Assembly (NCBI RefSeq): GCF_024700075.1
Contig: NZ_JAJONE010000001.1
Location: 496,001-560,000 of the forward strand
Reading direction: 5' to 3'
DNA length: 64,000 bases
Origin: Hymenobacter sp. J193
GTDB lineage: Bacteria; Bacteroidota; Bacteroidia; Cytophagales; Hymenobacteraceae
In this document: piece after piece, positions 35,962 through 44,867 of the stretch
Layout: each line of letters opens with the position of its first letter
Position numbering within the stretch: the stretch's first letter is position 1
Program-made: the position numbers and the translations under genes
Notes under the pieces: generated by a model
What the model was told of the DNA's origin: nothing
Seen by the model: the letters and a program-made list of their open reading frames with translations, nothing else
Database searches by the model: none

Positions 35962-36717
35962 CTACGGAATTACATCATCGTCGGAAGCAAGACCGGCGGA
36001 GTCATCTTCTTGCTCGGGAGGCGTGTGGCCCAGCTCCAGAATCATTTCGCGGGCAGCAGTACTGAGGTAAGCCGACTGGGTTTTGGGGTTCAGAAAGCCC
36101 AGCAGGCGGCGGTACTTGGCGCGGCCCTCCTCCAGCATGTGCGGCGGCACCTCGTACACAAATACATGGTAGGGCTCTACCTTTTGCACGCCTACCAGTA
36201 GAAACCGCTCGGCCTGCAGCGCATCGGAGTAGAAAGCGGCCTGCCGGTCGTAGTCATAGCCCGAGCACTGGGCCACGAAGTGGTGGTAGTCCCGGGCCAG
36301 GGTGGTTTTGAAGTCGATGATGGTGTAGGGCTGGCCGGGCTGGTCGACTACTAAGTCGGCGCGGAGCTTGCAGAGCGTGCCGGTGGCGGGGTCCGTAAAC
36401 AGACAGCTGGGCTCCGGCACCCCCTTTTCCAGCATCTCCCGCAGGTCTTCGCGCAGCTTCACGCCTTCCACCAGCCACCAGATCAGCGTATCGTTTACGA
36501 CGGGGTAACCGGGCACGTACTGCTCGGGCTCCAGCAGGGCCGTATGAAAAGCGGTGCCGAAACTCAGGGCCGGAGCGTTGCCGCCGCCTTCGCGCCGGGG
36601 GCGGCCGCTGAGGGCGTCGCGCAGGCGCGAGAGGTCGGAGTTGGCAATGGCAGGCAGGGCGCGGTAGTCGTCGTAAGACAGGCGCAGCAGGTCGGGGCGG
36701 CGAGCAGGTTCAGGCAT
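35962..36717 (-). CDS. PD-(D/E)XK nuclease, RecE/exodeoxyribonuclease VIII-like
   Basis: The 251-residue protein carries the RecE-type nuclease pattern LSYDDYRALPAIANSDLSRLRDALSG at the start, FGTAFHTALLEPEQY, and the active-site strands CKLRADLVVDQ and YTIIDFKTT followed by YDYDRQAAFYSDAL. This PDDEXK-like domain is normally found in phage or prophage recombination modules beside a RecT annealase. No RecT or phage gene is present here, so it may be a domesticated nuclease. The acidic tail (DDSAGLASDDDVIP) is unusual. Confidence 0.86.
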   Translation of the reverse strand: MPEPARRPDLLRLSYDDYRALPAIANSDLSRLRDALSGRPRREGGGNAPALSFGTAFHTALLEPEQYVPGYPVVNDTLIWWLVEGVKLREDLREMLEKGVPEPSCLFTDPATGTLCKLRADLVVDQPGQPYTIIDFKTTLARDYHHFVAQCSGYDYDRQAAFYSDALQAERFLLVGVQKVEPYHVFVYEVPPHMLEEGRAKYRRLLGFLNPKTQSAYLSTAAREMILELGHTPPEQEDDSAGLASDDDVIP

Positions 36718-36779
36718 ATTCGTTCAGTCAGCTGATACTTGCTCAGCTGCCGGGAGGTTGTAGCGGGCGCGAAAAAAGA

Positions 36780-36810
36780 GGTTCGGTACCCGCTTGCCGA
36801 GCACCGAACC
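36780..36810 (-). terminator. Intrinsic terminator, minus strand
   Basis: An 8-bp stem (36780-36787 with 36803-36810, GGTTCGGT) is followed on the minus strand by CTCTTTTTT. It ends the transcript of the secreted protein gene at 36836-37291. Confidence 0.75.
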
Positions 36811-36835
36811 CACTATACAGTCAGCGCAAGATACG

Positions 36836-37291
36836 CTACCGCCGCTGGGCTACCAAGGGCGAGCCGGTATACAGAGCTGCCACCCGGCGCAGCTCCAGGG
36901 CGGTGGGCGTAGGCTGCCCGGCCGCTTTGGTGGCTTCGTCGGCCGTCACGTCTACCACCTTATCTCCTACATACGAAACGTGCTTGGCCGAGAGGCTGAG
37001 TGTGTTGCCGGAAACCTTGGCCGTGATGTAAAACATGGTGCCGCCAAAGGCCGGGCTGACTTTCGGGCCGGCCACGTAGGCATGTGCGGTGGGCACCAGC
37101 ACCTGCCGGTTGTAACCTTCCATGCGCAGGATCAGCCGCACGCGGCGCAAGGCGGCACTGTCGGGCTCGATGGTATGAATCAGAATTTTCTGCCCATTGT
37201 CGGAGGTCACCTTGGGTTTGGCAGGGCCGGTAGCCAGTACCGTTCCGGCACCCAGCAAGGCAAAAAGGCTGCAGAGTAAAGCTTTTGACAT
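36836..37291 (-). CDS. Small secreted protein of unknown function
   Basis: The 151-residue precursor starts MSKALLCSLFALLGAGTVLATGPAKP, a signal peptide with probable cleavage after ATG or LAT. The mature part is beta-rich (ILIHTIEPDSAALRRVRLILRM, GTMFYITAKVSGNTLSLSAKHVSYVGDKVVDVTADE). No family is recognised and no T9SS domain is present, so it is probably periplasmic. It lies downstream of the four-gene wall-degrading cluster on the same strand but is separated from it by a terminator. Confidence 0.72.
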   Translation of the reverse strand: MSKALLCSLFALLGAGTVLATGPAKPKVTSDNGQKILIHTIEPDSAALRRVRLILRMEGYNRQVLVPTAHAYVAGPKVSPAFGGTMFYITAKVSGNTLSLSAKHVSYVGDKVVDVTADEATKAAGQPTPTALELRRVAALYTGSPLVAQRR

Positions 37292-37430
37292 ACAATAGAT
37301 TAGTTGCGGTGTGCAGATATTCGCGCAAGATCAATAGATTAAAATAGAATTAAAGAATCGTTTAACTATTTATTTCGTAGTATCTGATCCTCATCAAAGT
37401 CTTTACGCAGGCGTCTTGGATACTTAAACA

Positions 37431-37463
37431 AAAAAGCAGGCTCCCCAACCGGGAAGCCTGCTT
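37431..37463 (-). terminator. Intrinsic terminator of the chitinase gene, minus strand
   Basis: A 9-bp stem (37434-37442 with 37455-37463, AAGCAGGCT) runs into a T-tract on the minus strand, 19 bases past the chitinase stop. Confidence 0.8.
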
Positions 37464-37481
37464 CTCAGGAGTACCAAGACA

Positions 37482-39371
37482 CTACTTTGCGAAGCGGCGG
37501 GTAATCTGTTGCTCGTCTTTTGTGGTGATGATCAGCTGGTAGATGCCGGACTTCAAGTCGGCTACATTTACCGAGCCTTTATCCAGCGTGCCACTGCTTA
37601 CCTGGCCGCCGCGCGCATCCACCAGGGAATAGCGGCTACCGGCCAGATTCAGCTTCGACACCACATGCAGGCGGTCCTTCACGGGGTTGGGGTAGAGCTG
37701 CGTGGCCTGAGCCTCTTCCGACTCTTTAGCCGCCAGCGCGGTACGGGCTCCGGCGCGGGTGATGCGGACCCAGTTGAGGTTCCAGCCGCCGGTCTGGGCG
37801 TAGATGCCGAAGTTATACGTGCCGGCGTTGATGGTCACCGTCTTCGAGACTGTCTGCCAGCTCTGCCAGCCCCCCGTGCCCGGTATCGTGGAGTTGCCGA
37901 ACTGAATCGAGCCCGCGTTCAGGTCCGAGGAGATAGTGCCCCCGCTGCCACCGCTGGCCACGCGGTACTCGATAGTGTAGGTGCCCGTGGTGGGGAAGTT
38001 AATGCCGTTCCACACCAGGTAGTCGCCGGCATCCACCCAGCCCATGTTCTGCCCGCCACCCGCATCCGTGGTCGTCTCGGCACTCATGCCATTGTTCACG
38101 TTGGCCGCCTCCGCCTGCAACGTCACGCTGAAGCCCGGCGAGGTCGTGGTCGTGCGCACGCGCAGCGAGGTGGTCTTGTCGTTCCAGTTGCCCGTGCCCA
38201 GCACGTTGCCCACCAGGCAGCCGTTGCCAGCGCTGCCCACCGTCAGCGAGGCGCCAGTGAAGTTGTCGTTTTCGTAGAGCACCACCTCATAGCCGGCGTT
38301 GGCTTTGAGCGAGGAGATGTCGTTGTCCAGGATGCCGCGGCTCTGCAAGGCAGCCAAGTTGTAATTGCCCGCTGGCAGGCTCTTAGCCGTGCCGGTGTAG
38401 TTGCAGTCCTTGTACACCGTGGCTACCCCCGTCGCCGGTGGTGGGGTCGTGCCGTTGCGCTGCACGACCACTTGGTTGATGGCCGTCAGCAGGGAGTACG
38501 TGCCCGTGGCGTCGCCGCCCAGTTGCCAGATCATGATGCCGCCGCCCTGGTCGAAGGCCAGGTTGGTTTTGCTTTTCATGGTAGGAATGCCGTTGTAGCC
38601 GATGCCCTGGAACAGGTCGGCGTTGGGGTCGGCGCCGCGGGAGAGCAAGGAGGCGTAGGTTTCGCCGCCGGCCTGTCCGTAGAACGGCACGCCCAGCACC
38701 GTTTTGTTGGCCGCCAACCCGCGTCCGCGCCAGTAGCTAATGGACTGCGAAGCCAGCGCGTAGGTGGAGTGAGCCGGGGCCGCGTCGTCGTAGGCCATGA
38801 TGTTGAGAAAGTCCACGTTGTTGAGCACGCTGCTCAGGATGTAGGGGCCGGCCCAGGTGCCTCCGGCCACGGCCGTAGTCAGCAGCTTGCCCCGGCTGTG
38901 CAGCTGGGTAGCTAGGTCCTGCATCACGGCCGCGTAGCCATTAGCCGACGCCGACGTGGGGTGCTCCCAGTCGATGTCGATGCCATCCAGGTTGTACTGG
39001 TTGGCGAAATTGACGAGGTTGGTGGTGAAGTTGCGGGTGTAAGTGGCGTTGTTGCCGATGGACACGAACTCGGTCGGGTTACCATCGTTCATCCAGCCGC
39101 CCACCGAAATCAGCACCTTCACGCCCCGGGCGTGGGCCGTGGCTACCAGGCTCTGGAGCTTACTGGGGTTTTCGATGGGCCGCAGAGAGCCATCGGCATT
39201 GGGCAGCAGAAAGGCGTAGTTGATGTGGGTGAGCTTGTCGTACTGCACAGTGTTCACGTCGCCGGTCCAGGAGGGCATATAGCCAATCACTTTGAACTGC
39301 GCGAAGGCAGGGGCTGCGCCCAGCAATAGCACCAGCAACGCCAGTACCTTTCTCAGGATAGTAGTTTTCAT
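37482..39371 (-). CDS. Secreted GH18 chitinase with beta-gamma-crystallin, CBM6 and T9SS domains
   Basis: The 629-residue enzyme hydrolyses chitin outside the cell. After a signal peptide (1-24), the GH18 barrel runs to about residue 300 with the catalytic motif LDGIDIDWE (Asp129, Asp132, Asp134, proton donor Glu136) and substrate-side motifs KVLISVGGW and LNIMAYDD. Then follow a beta-gamma-crystallin domain (about 320-405, with calcium clamps NDISS and NDKTTS), a CBM6 module (about 410-540) and a T9SS C-terminal domain starting LYPNPVKDRL. It lies 78 bases after the GH71/99-like gene, so the two may share a transcript. Its C-terminal modules are nearly identical at DNA level to those of the GH64 gene. 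Confidence 0.94.
   Translation of the reverse strand: MKTTILRKVLALLVLLLGAAPAFAQFKVIGYMPSWTGDVNTVQYDKLTHINYAFLLPNADGSLRPIENPSKLQSLVATAHARGVKVLISVGGWMNDGNPTEFVSIGNNATYTRNFTTNLVNFANQYNLDGIDIDWEHPTSASANGYAAVMQDLATQLHSRGKLLTTAVAGGTWAGPYILSSVLNNVDFLNIMAYDDAAPAHSTYALASQSISYWRGRGLAANKTVLGVPFYGQAGGETYASLLSRGADPNADLFQGIGYNGIPTMKSKTNLAFDQGGGIMIWQLGGDATGTYSLLTAINQVVVQRNGTTPPPATGVATVYKDCNYTGTAKSLPAGNYNLAALQSRGILDNDISSLKANAGYEVVLYENDNFTGASLTVGSAGNGCLVGNVLGTGNWNDKTTSLRVRTTTTSPGFSVTLQAEAANVNNGMSAETTTDAGGGQNMGWVDAGDYLVWNGINFPTTGTYTIEYRVASGGSGGTISSDLNAGSIQFGNSTIPGTGGWQSWQTVSKTVTINAGTYNFGIYAQTGGWNLNWVRITRAGARTALAAKESEEAQATQLYPNPVKDRLHVVSKLNLAGSRYSLVDARGGQVSSGTLDKGSVNVADLKSGIYQLIITTKDEQQITRRFAK
37759..38429 (-). 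repeat. 671-bp CBM6 + crystallin module, copy in the chitinase gene
   Basis: This segment aligns without indels to 45151-45821 in the GH64 gene. By eye a stretch of 248 bp (38109-38356 versus 45501-45748) is identical, far beyond what protein-level conservation requires. Confidence 0.85.
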
Positions 39372-39449
39372 ACGGTGAAGGTTGGTTGGAAAGAGCCCGG
39401 GAACGTCGGTTGCAGCCAGCGAGCCAAGGCAGTGAAAAAATGGGAAAAG

Positions 39450-41705
39450 TTATTTCACGAAGCGCCGGGTGAGCGGCGCATGGTTGGCGGCTGTCAGCAC
39501 CAGCGTGTAAACGCCTTGCCGCAGGGCCGCTACGTCCAGGCGGCCATTGCCGGCCGGGCCGCTGGCTACTACCCGGCCCTGCGCGTCCAGAATCTGGTAC
39601 CGGGCATCGGTCAGGCTCATATCCGTCTGAATGCGGAGCTGGCTGGTAACTGGGTTGGGATACACTTCCAGCACCGCCTGGCTGGCCGAAGTTGTAGCCA
39701 GAGCGGTGCGGGCCCCGGCTTTGGTGATACGGACCCAGTTGAGGTTCCAGCCGCCGGTCTGGGCGTAGATGCCGAAGTTATACGTGCCGGCGTTGATGGT
39801 CACCGTCTTCGATACCGTCTGCCAGTTCTGCCAGCCCCCCGTGCCCGGTATCGTGGAGTTGCCGAACTGAATCGAGCCTGCGTTCAGGTCCGAGGAGATA
39901 GTGCCCCCGCTGCCCCCGCTGGCCACGCGGTACTCGATAGTGTACTGGCCCGTGGTGGGGAAATTGATGTTGTTCCACACCAGGTAGTCGCCGGCATCCA
40001 CCCAGCCCATGTTCTGCCCGCCACCCGCATCCGTGGTCGTCTCGGCACTCATGCCATTGTTCACATTGGCCGACTCCGCCTGCAACGTCACGCTGAAGCC
40101 CGGCGAGCTGGCGGGGGAGAAAGATACCCAGTTCACATTGCAGCCGGTGGAAGCAGCCGCGTGCACGCGAATTTTCTGCGCTCCGGCTGGCAGGGTCACA
40201 TTGGTGCTGATGGTCTGCCAGGTTTGCCAGCCGCCCGTGTTGCCCACGTTTACCGAGCCCAGGGCCGCGCCGGCCGCGTTGCGCAGCTGCAGGGTAGCGC
40301 CACCATAAGCGCTGGCCACGCGGAAACCGACGGTATACGTACCGGCCGTGGCTACGCTGACGTTGTACTCGAGCCAGTCTCCGGTATCAAAGTAGTCCAC
40401 GTTCAGGCCGCCGCCGGTATCAGATGTGTTTCCCGTCAGGGCGCCCGACTGAGCCGAGAAGCTCTCAGCCTGAATAGTGCCGGGAATAGGCTGCCCGCTT
40501 GGCGGCGGCGTGGTACCTTCCACCGTATTCAGCATAGCCACGGCATCCGCAATGCGCAGGGCCACGAAGTAGCCGAAAGCCTGATTAAGCTGACTTTGCT
40601 TGGTGGCGTTGCCGGCGTACTGCTTGCGCAGGTTGTAGAGGCGCAGCACCTGGCGAAGGTCGGCCTCGGTATACTGCACGCCGGTGTACTGCTGAATGCG
40701 CGTGAGGTAGGAAAAGCCCGTTTCCAGGGTTGGCTCGAAGATGGTGCCCTCGCCGAAGTCGTTGAAGGTAGCCAGCTGCAGCATGTCGATGTTGGCGCGG
40801 TACTGATTCACGAGGCCCAGCGTCTGATTCAGCGTCTGGCCGCTGTTGTGCGGGATGTCGAAGTAGCTGGTGCCGCCGTTCTGGCCCTGAGCGTAAAAGT
40901 CATGGAAGCCGGGATACGCTACGCCCAGCACCGTCTTCTTGGAAGGCGCCCGGTCACGGTAATAAGCCTCCATGTAGGAGTAGTAGTTGTCGAGGCTTTC
41001 ATCTTCCCAGGGCCACACGTACTGGCCGTCGGCGTTGGTGCCGGCGTTGTTGTTGTCCCAGAGCGTGAGAAACTCCACGTCCTCCCTCGCTGCCGACAGA
41101 ATATCCGTCCATTGGCTGGGCTGATTGAAGGTGATAGGCCCGAATACTCCCAACAGCGGGTCGTTGCCGGCGCCATAGCGGATGTACTCCGGACGGTTGA
41201 AGTAGTTGGTGCGGGCGTAATCCAGGTTAGTGCGGCCATTGGCAACGGAGCCCGTAAACCGGTCTTCCAGAATCAGCCCGAACTTGAGGCCGGTTTCGTC
41301 GGTGCGGTTGATGAGGGCGTTGGAGTTGCGCAGCAGATTGCCCAGGTCGCCGTTGGTGCCGGCCGAGCCGTACCAGTCTACCAGCACGCCATCAATGCCC
41401 GAGAGCTTCATCAGCAGCAAATGATACTCCACCACATCGGGGTCGGAGGAAGCATAAGGGCCAATGAGCGGATAGAAGTGCGAGGCAATCTGGCGTTTGC
41501 CGCTGGCATCCACCACGTTGGGGTTGCGGTTGTCCATCGTCCAGTGCCAGCCCCACTGCCCGTTGCCGGAGGTCTGCGGGGTCTCAAACCAGGGCATGTA
41601 GTGCACATACACCGGTAGCGTATTGGTTTTCTGAACTTTGGCGGGCTGGGCCTGCCCGGCCAGCGCGGCCGCCGCACCCAGCAGCGTAAGTAGTAGTTTT
41701 TTCAT
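39450..41705 (-). CDS. Secreted GH71/GH99-like hydrolase with two CBM6 modules and T9SS domain
   Basis: The 751-residue protein has a signal peptide (1-19) and a catalytic domain (about 30-385) opening LPVYVHYMPWFETP, with GWHWTMDN, SGIDGVLVDWYGS and NDFGEGTIFEP, the pattern of GH71/GH99-like proteins. Relatives act on alpha-mannan (GH99) or alpha-1,3-glucan (GH71). Two CBM6 modules follow: a GxTQAES-type one (about 410-530) and one (about 535-660) almost identical to those in the neighbouring genes, then a T9SS domain beginning VYPNPVTSQL. Substrate is inferred from family and from neighbours that attack fungal wall polymers. Confidence 0.88.
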   Translation of the reverse strand: MKKLLLTLLGAAAALAGQAQPAKVQKTNTLPVYVHYMPWFETPQTSGNGQWGWHWTMDNRNPNVVDASGKRQIASHFYPLIGPYASSDPDVVEYHLLLMKLSGIDGVLVDWYGSAGTNGDLGNLLRNSNALINRTDETGLKFGLILEDRFTGSVANGRTNLDYARTNYFNRPEYIRYGAGNDPLLGVFGPITFNQPSQWTDILSAAREDVEFLTLWDNNNAGTNADGQYVWPWEDESLDNYYSYMEAYYRDRAPSKKTVLGVAYPGFHDFYAQGQNGGTSYFDIPHNSGQTLNQTLGLVNQYRANIDMLQLATFNDFGEGTIFEPTLETGFSYLTRIQQYTGVQYTEADLRQVLRLYNLRKQYAGNATKQSQLNQAFGYFVALRIADAVAMLNTVEGTTPPPSGQPIPGTIQAESFSAQSGALTGNTSDTGGGLNVDYFDTGDWLEYNVSVATAGTYTVGFRVASAYGGATLQLRNAAGAALGSVNVGNTGGWQTWQTISTNVTLPAGAQKIRVHAAASTGCNVNWVSFSPASSPGFSVTLQAESANVNNGMSAETTTDAGGGQNMGWVDAGDYLVWNNINFPTTGQYTIEYRVASGGSGGTISSDLNAGSIQFGNSTIPGTGGWQNWQTVSKTVTINAGTYNFGIYAQTGGWNLNWVRITKAGARTALATTSASQAVLEVYPNPVTSQLRIQTDMSLTDARYQILDAQGRVVASGPAGNGRLDVAALRQGVYTLVLTAANHAPLTRRFVK
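39724..40107 (-). repeat. CBM6 module copy in the GH71/99-like gene
   Basis: A 384-bp copy of the shared CBM6 module, matching 37759-38142, 42097-42480 and 45151-45534 with scattered mostly silent differences. Confidence 0.8.
40115..40476 (-). repeat. Second-type CBM6 module copy (GH71/99-like gene)
   Basis: This module encodes SVNVGNTGGWQTWQTISTNV and is closely similar at DNA and protein level to 42490-42862 in the metalloprotease gene. Confidence 0.75.
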
Positions 41706-41753
41706 CCGGCAAGGCTTGAATAGAAAGACCTGGACAACGCGGGATCAGCCAAA

Positions 41754-41794
41754 AAGCCCGTCATGCAAAGCAAAAGACAGCGCATGACGGGCTT
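41754..41794 (-). terminator. Intrinsic terminator of the metalloprotease gene
   Basis: A perfect 13-bp stem (41754-41766 with 41782-41794) runs into a T-tract on the minus strand. It lies between the metalloprotease stop and the GH71/99-like start, so those genes are at least partly transcribed separately. Confidence 0.8.
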
Positions 41795-41816
41795 GGAGTT
41801 GGCCAAGGACTACCGA

Positions 41817-44678
41817 TTACAGTTTGCTGAAGCGGCTGGTCAGTTGCTGGCGGTCTTTGGTTTCGGCCACCAGCGTGTAGAGGCCCGGCTTCAGTGCCGA
41901 CACATCCACCGACTTGCCATCATAAGTACCGCGCCATACTTCGCGGCCATCCATGCTCACGATGCGCAATTGCTCGCCGGTCTGCAGCTTGGCCGAGGCC
42001 AGCATGAGTCGGTCGGTCACCGGGTTGGGGTACAACTCCAGGACGGCTTTGGATGCTAGCGTAGTCGTCTGAGCCACGGCGCCACCGGCAGCACGGGTAA
42101 TGCGGACCCAGTTGATATTCCAGCCGCCGGTCTGGGCGTAGATGCCGAAGTTGTAGGTGCCGGCATTAATGGTCACCGTCTTCGAGACCGTCTGCCAGCT
42201 CTGCCAGCCCCCCGTACCCGGTATCGTGGAGTTGCCGAACTGAATCGAGCCCGCGTTCAGGTCCGAGGAAATCGTGCCCCCACTGCCGCCGCTGGCCACG
42301 CGGTACTCAATGGTATAGGTGCCCGTTGTGGGGAAGTTAATGCCGTTCCACACCAGGTAGTCGCCGGCATCCACCCAGCCCATGTTCTGTCCGCCACCTG
42401 CATCCGTGGTCGTCTCGGCACTCATGCCATTATTGACATTCGCCGCCTCCGCCTGCAGCGTCACGCTGAAGCCCGGCGAGGTCGTGGTCGTGAAGTTGAG
42501 CCAGTTTACGTTGCAGCCCGTCGAGGCAGAGGCGTGCAGGCGCAGCGTCTGCGTGCCGGCCGGCAACGTCACATTGGTGCTGATGGTCTGCCAGGTTTGC
42601 CAGCCGCCCGTGTTGCCCACGTTTACCGAGCCCAACACCGCACCGGCCGCGTTGCGCAACTGCAGGGTTGCGCCGCCGTTGGCCGAGGCTACGCGCAGCT
42701 GCATGGTGTAAGTGCCCGCAGCCGCAACATTCACCGAGTAGTCGAGCCAGTCGCCGGTTTCGTACCAGTTCACGTTCTGCCCGCCGCCTGTGTCGGTCGT
42801 GGTTTCCTTGTCCGTACCCAGTTGGGCGTTGAAGGCTTCGGCCTCGATCTTGCCGGGTATGGCTTTGGCCGTGGCCACGGGGCGCACGCGTAGCGAGGTG
42901 GCTTTATCGTTCCAGTTGCTGGTACCTAAGGCATTGTTGACCAGGCAGCCGTTGCCGGCGCTGCCCACCGTCAGCGAGGCGCCGCTGAAGTTGTCGTTTT
43001 CGTAGAGCACCACCTCGTAGCCGGAATTGACTTTGAGCGAAGATACGTCATCATCCAGGATGCCACGGCTCTGGAGCGCGGCCAGGTTGTAGTCCCCGGC
43101 GTTCAGGCCCGTGGCCGTGCCGGTATAGTTGCAGTCCTTATACATCGTAGCCACCCCCGTCACCGGTGGCGTCGTGCCGGCAGGAGCCGTACCCGAAATG
43201 CTGTAGGTACCCAGGGAGCCGTAATCGGAGTAGCCATCGGTGGCGGGGCTGCCGGAGCTGGTGCCGTCAATCTGCACGTAGTAGGTTCCCGCGCCCAGGC
43301 TGGCGCTGATGGTGGTATTGAGGTTGCCGCCCCCGCCCGTGTCGAAGGTGCCAATCTGCGCGCCGCTGCCGTTGAACAGGCGCGCCACAATGTCGAGGTT
43401 GCCGTAGCGGCCCACGGTATTCACGTTCAGCGTCACGGCCCCGCCGGCGGTGGTGAAGGCAAAGTAATCCTGGTCGGCGGTGCGCTCAATGATGCCCCCG
43501 CCCGAAAGATTGTTGCCGCTGCGGCTCAGGTTGGTAGCACCGCTGGTGCCGTTGCTGTGGTCGTCATTCCGGTAGCCTACGTTGTAGGTGGCGCTGGCCA
43601 TGATACCCAGGTCATCCTGAGTGTTGCTGGCGCGGTTGTACTCGCCCCGGCTCCAGTGCGTAACGGGCTTGTAGTAGCCGGCGCCCATGATGGGCGCCCA
43701 GGCCCCGGCGTTGTCCTGCCCGGTGTAGTAGCCTTCCGCGGGGTTCACGCGGCCGTCGTGGCCCAGGCCCAGGGTGTGGCCCACCTCGTGGGAAGCCGCC
43801 TCGCCCGCCGATTTGGGGTCGTCCGACATAAACACCCAGCAGGGCGTGTCGTCGTTCCAGTTGAAGGAGGAAATGTAGGCCACCCCGCCGGCGCCGGGCG
43901 CAGCCGTGTTGGTGGGCGTGATAATGCAGCGCATCCGCATCGTCTTCGGGTACGAGTTGAACACGTTCTCGTCCGTGGTCACGTTCATGCTGAAGGGGCG
44001 GAAATCCTCGCTCACCAGCTCCCACAGGGCCTGAATCTTGCCGTTGTCGTTCACCATGTTAGCCGGCGCGGCGTTGATGGGGTTGCCGTTGTTCCAAGGC
44101 GTGCCGGCTACGTACTGCCCGTCGAAGTCGAGCAGGATGCAGCCGCGGGCGCCCGGGTAGCTTTGCAAAGACACCACCGCTGCGGCAGCGGCCTGCGTGG
44201 CCGAGCGGCCGCTCCGCTCCTGGTAGCCGGTGGGCTGGTTGTAGTCGATGCAGATGACCTTGTTGATGTCGACTTCCTGCACGGAAACGTTGCCCGCCTC
44301 GTCGGCCGAGTAGCGGTAGGCGCGCTTGGTGGCCCGGAAGATGATGTTGCCTTCCACCTTCTTGCCATCAATGCGCACCAGAAACGAGGAGCCGGCTACG
44401 CCCTGCACCTCACCTACCAGGTATTCGCCGGTGGTGGCCAGGTCTTCGCGGTAGTTTACTTTGCCGGTAAACGTCTGAGTGGCCGACACGCGCAGCGCGA
44501 CGGTGGGTGCGGTCTGGCGGCGGGCGGTGCCGGCGGTCTGGCTTTCCAGCTGGCGCACCAGCGCCTGGCTGGAGCCCAGCGAATAGGCCGGGCCGGCGGG
44601 CCGGGGCTGCTGCGCCTGGGCCGAGAGGCTGCCCAGCAGCAGGGCCGCGCTCAGCCCGTATGAGTAGTTCTTTTTCAT
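41817..44678 (-). CDS. Secreted metzincin metalloprotease with PPC, crystallin, two CBM6 and T9SS domains
   Basis: The 953-residue precursor has a signal peptide (1-22), a propeptide and a zinc protease domain with HEVGHTLGLGHD (297-308: His297, His301, His307 ligands, Glu298 base) and a Met-turn region PIMGAGYY. A bacterial pre-peptidase C-terminal domain follows (about 390-490), then a beta-gamma-crystallin domain, two CBM6 modules and a T9SS domain beginning LYPNPVTDRL. Carbohydrate-binding modules on a protease suggest it attacks mannoproteins or other proteins held in a glycan wall. The ATG at 44676-44678 (MKKNYSYG) precedes a proper signal peptide and is preferred. Confidence 0.92.
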   Translation of the reverse strand: MKKNYSYGLSAALLLGSLSAQAQQPRPAGPAYSLGSSQALVRQLESQTAGTARRQTAPTVALRVSATQTFTGKVNYREDLATTGEYLVGEVQGVAGSSFLVRIDGKKVEGNIIFRATKRAYRYSADEAGNVSVQEVDINKVICIDYNQPTGYQERSGRSATQAAAAAVVSLQSYPGARGCILLDFDGQYVAGTPWNNGNPINAAPANMVNDNGKIQALWELVSEDFRPFSMNVTTDENVFNSYPKTMRMRCIITPTNTAAPGAGGVAYISSFNWNDDTPCWVFMSDDPKSAGEAASHEVGHTLGLGHDGRVNPAEGYYTGQDNAGAWAPIMGAGYYKPVTHWSRGEYNRASNTQDDLGIMASATYNVGYRNDDHSNGTSGATNLSRSGNNLSGGGIIERTADQDYFAFTTAGGAVTLNVNTVGRYGNLDIVARLFNGSGAQIGTFDTGGGGNLNTTISASLGAGTYYVQIDGTSSGSPATDGYSDYGSLGTYSISGTAPAGTTPPVTGVATMYKDCNYTGTATGLNAGDYNLAALQSRGILDDDVSSLKVNSGYEVVLYENDNFSGASLTVGSAGNGCLVNNALGTSNWNDKATSLRVRPVATAKAIPGKIEAEAFNAQLGTDKETTTDTGGGQNVNWYETGDWLDYSVNVAAAGTYTMQLRVASANGGATLQLRNAAGAVLGSVNVGNTGGWQTWQTISTNVTLPAGTQTLRLHASASTGCNVNWLNFTTTTSPGFSVTLQAEAANVNNGMSAETTTDAGGGQNMGWVDAGDYLVWNGINFPTTGTYTIEYRVASGGSGGTISSDLNAGSIQFGNSTIPGTGGWQSWQTVSKTVTINAGTYNFGIYAQTGGWNINWVRITRAAGGAVAQTTTLASKAVLELYPNPVTDRLMLASAKLQTGEQLRIVSMDGREVWRGTYDGKSVDVSALKPGLYTLVAETKDRQQLTSRFSKL
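42097..42480 (-). repeat. CBM6 module copy in the metalloprotease gene
   Basis: A 384-bp copy of the module shared by all four secreted-enzyme genes. Confidence 0.8.
42490..42862 (-). repeat. Second-type CBM6 module copy (metalloprotease gene)
   Basis: Counterpart of 40115-40476. It again encodes SVNVGNTGGWQTWQTISTNV followed by the ASTGCNVNW end. Confidence 0.75.
42881..43157 (-). repeat. Beta-gamma-crystallin module copy in the metalloprotease gene
   Basis: This module matches the copies at 38153-38429 and 45545-45821 but is more diverged, for example DDDVSSLK in place of DNDISSLK. Confidence 0.75.
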
Positions 44679-44830
44679 ACTGAGAAGAAGGTAGTGAAGT
44701 GGGGAGGTGAGAAATGACCCGGCGGGCACAGCGCCGCCAGAAGCCCGGCAATGGCCCGGCTCACAAGCAAGAGAGGTCTGGTAAATGGCAGTGAGGCCGA
44801 AATCCGGCTACTGGCTGCCGCGTAATGCAA

Positions 44831-44859
44831 AGGGGAAGCCGGCCCGGCCGACTTCCCCT
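44831..44859 (-). terminator. Hairpin after the GH64 gene
   Basis: A 12-bp stem with one mismatch (44831-44842 with 44848-44859) lies just past the GH64 stop on the minus strand. The following tract is only weakly T-rich. Confidence 0.5.
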
Positions 44860-44867
44860 GCATTCAC

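Noticed and set aside
39375..41618. 747-codon plus-strand open frame opposite the GH71/99-like gene
   Set aside because: It mirrors the repeated modules of the minus strand and is duplicated wherever they are, as expected for a shadow. No signal peptide, domain or sensible composition.
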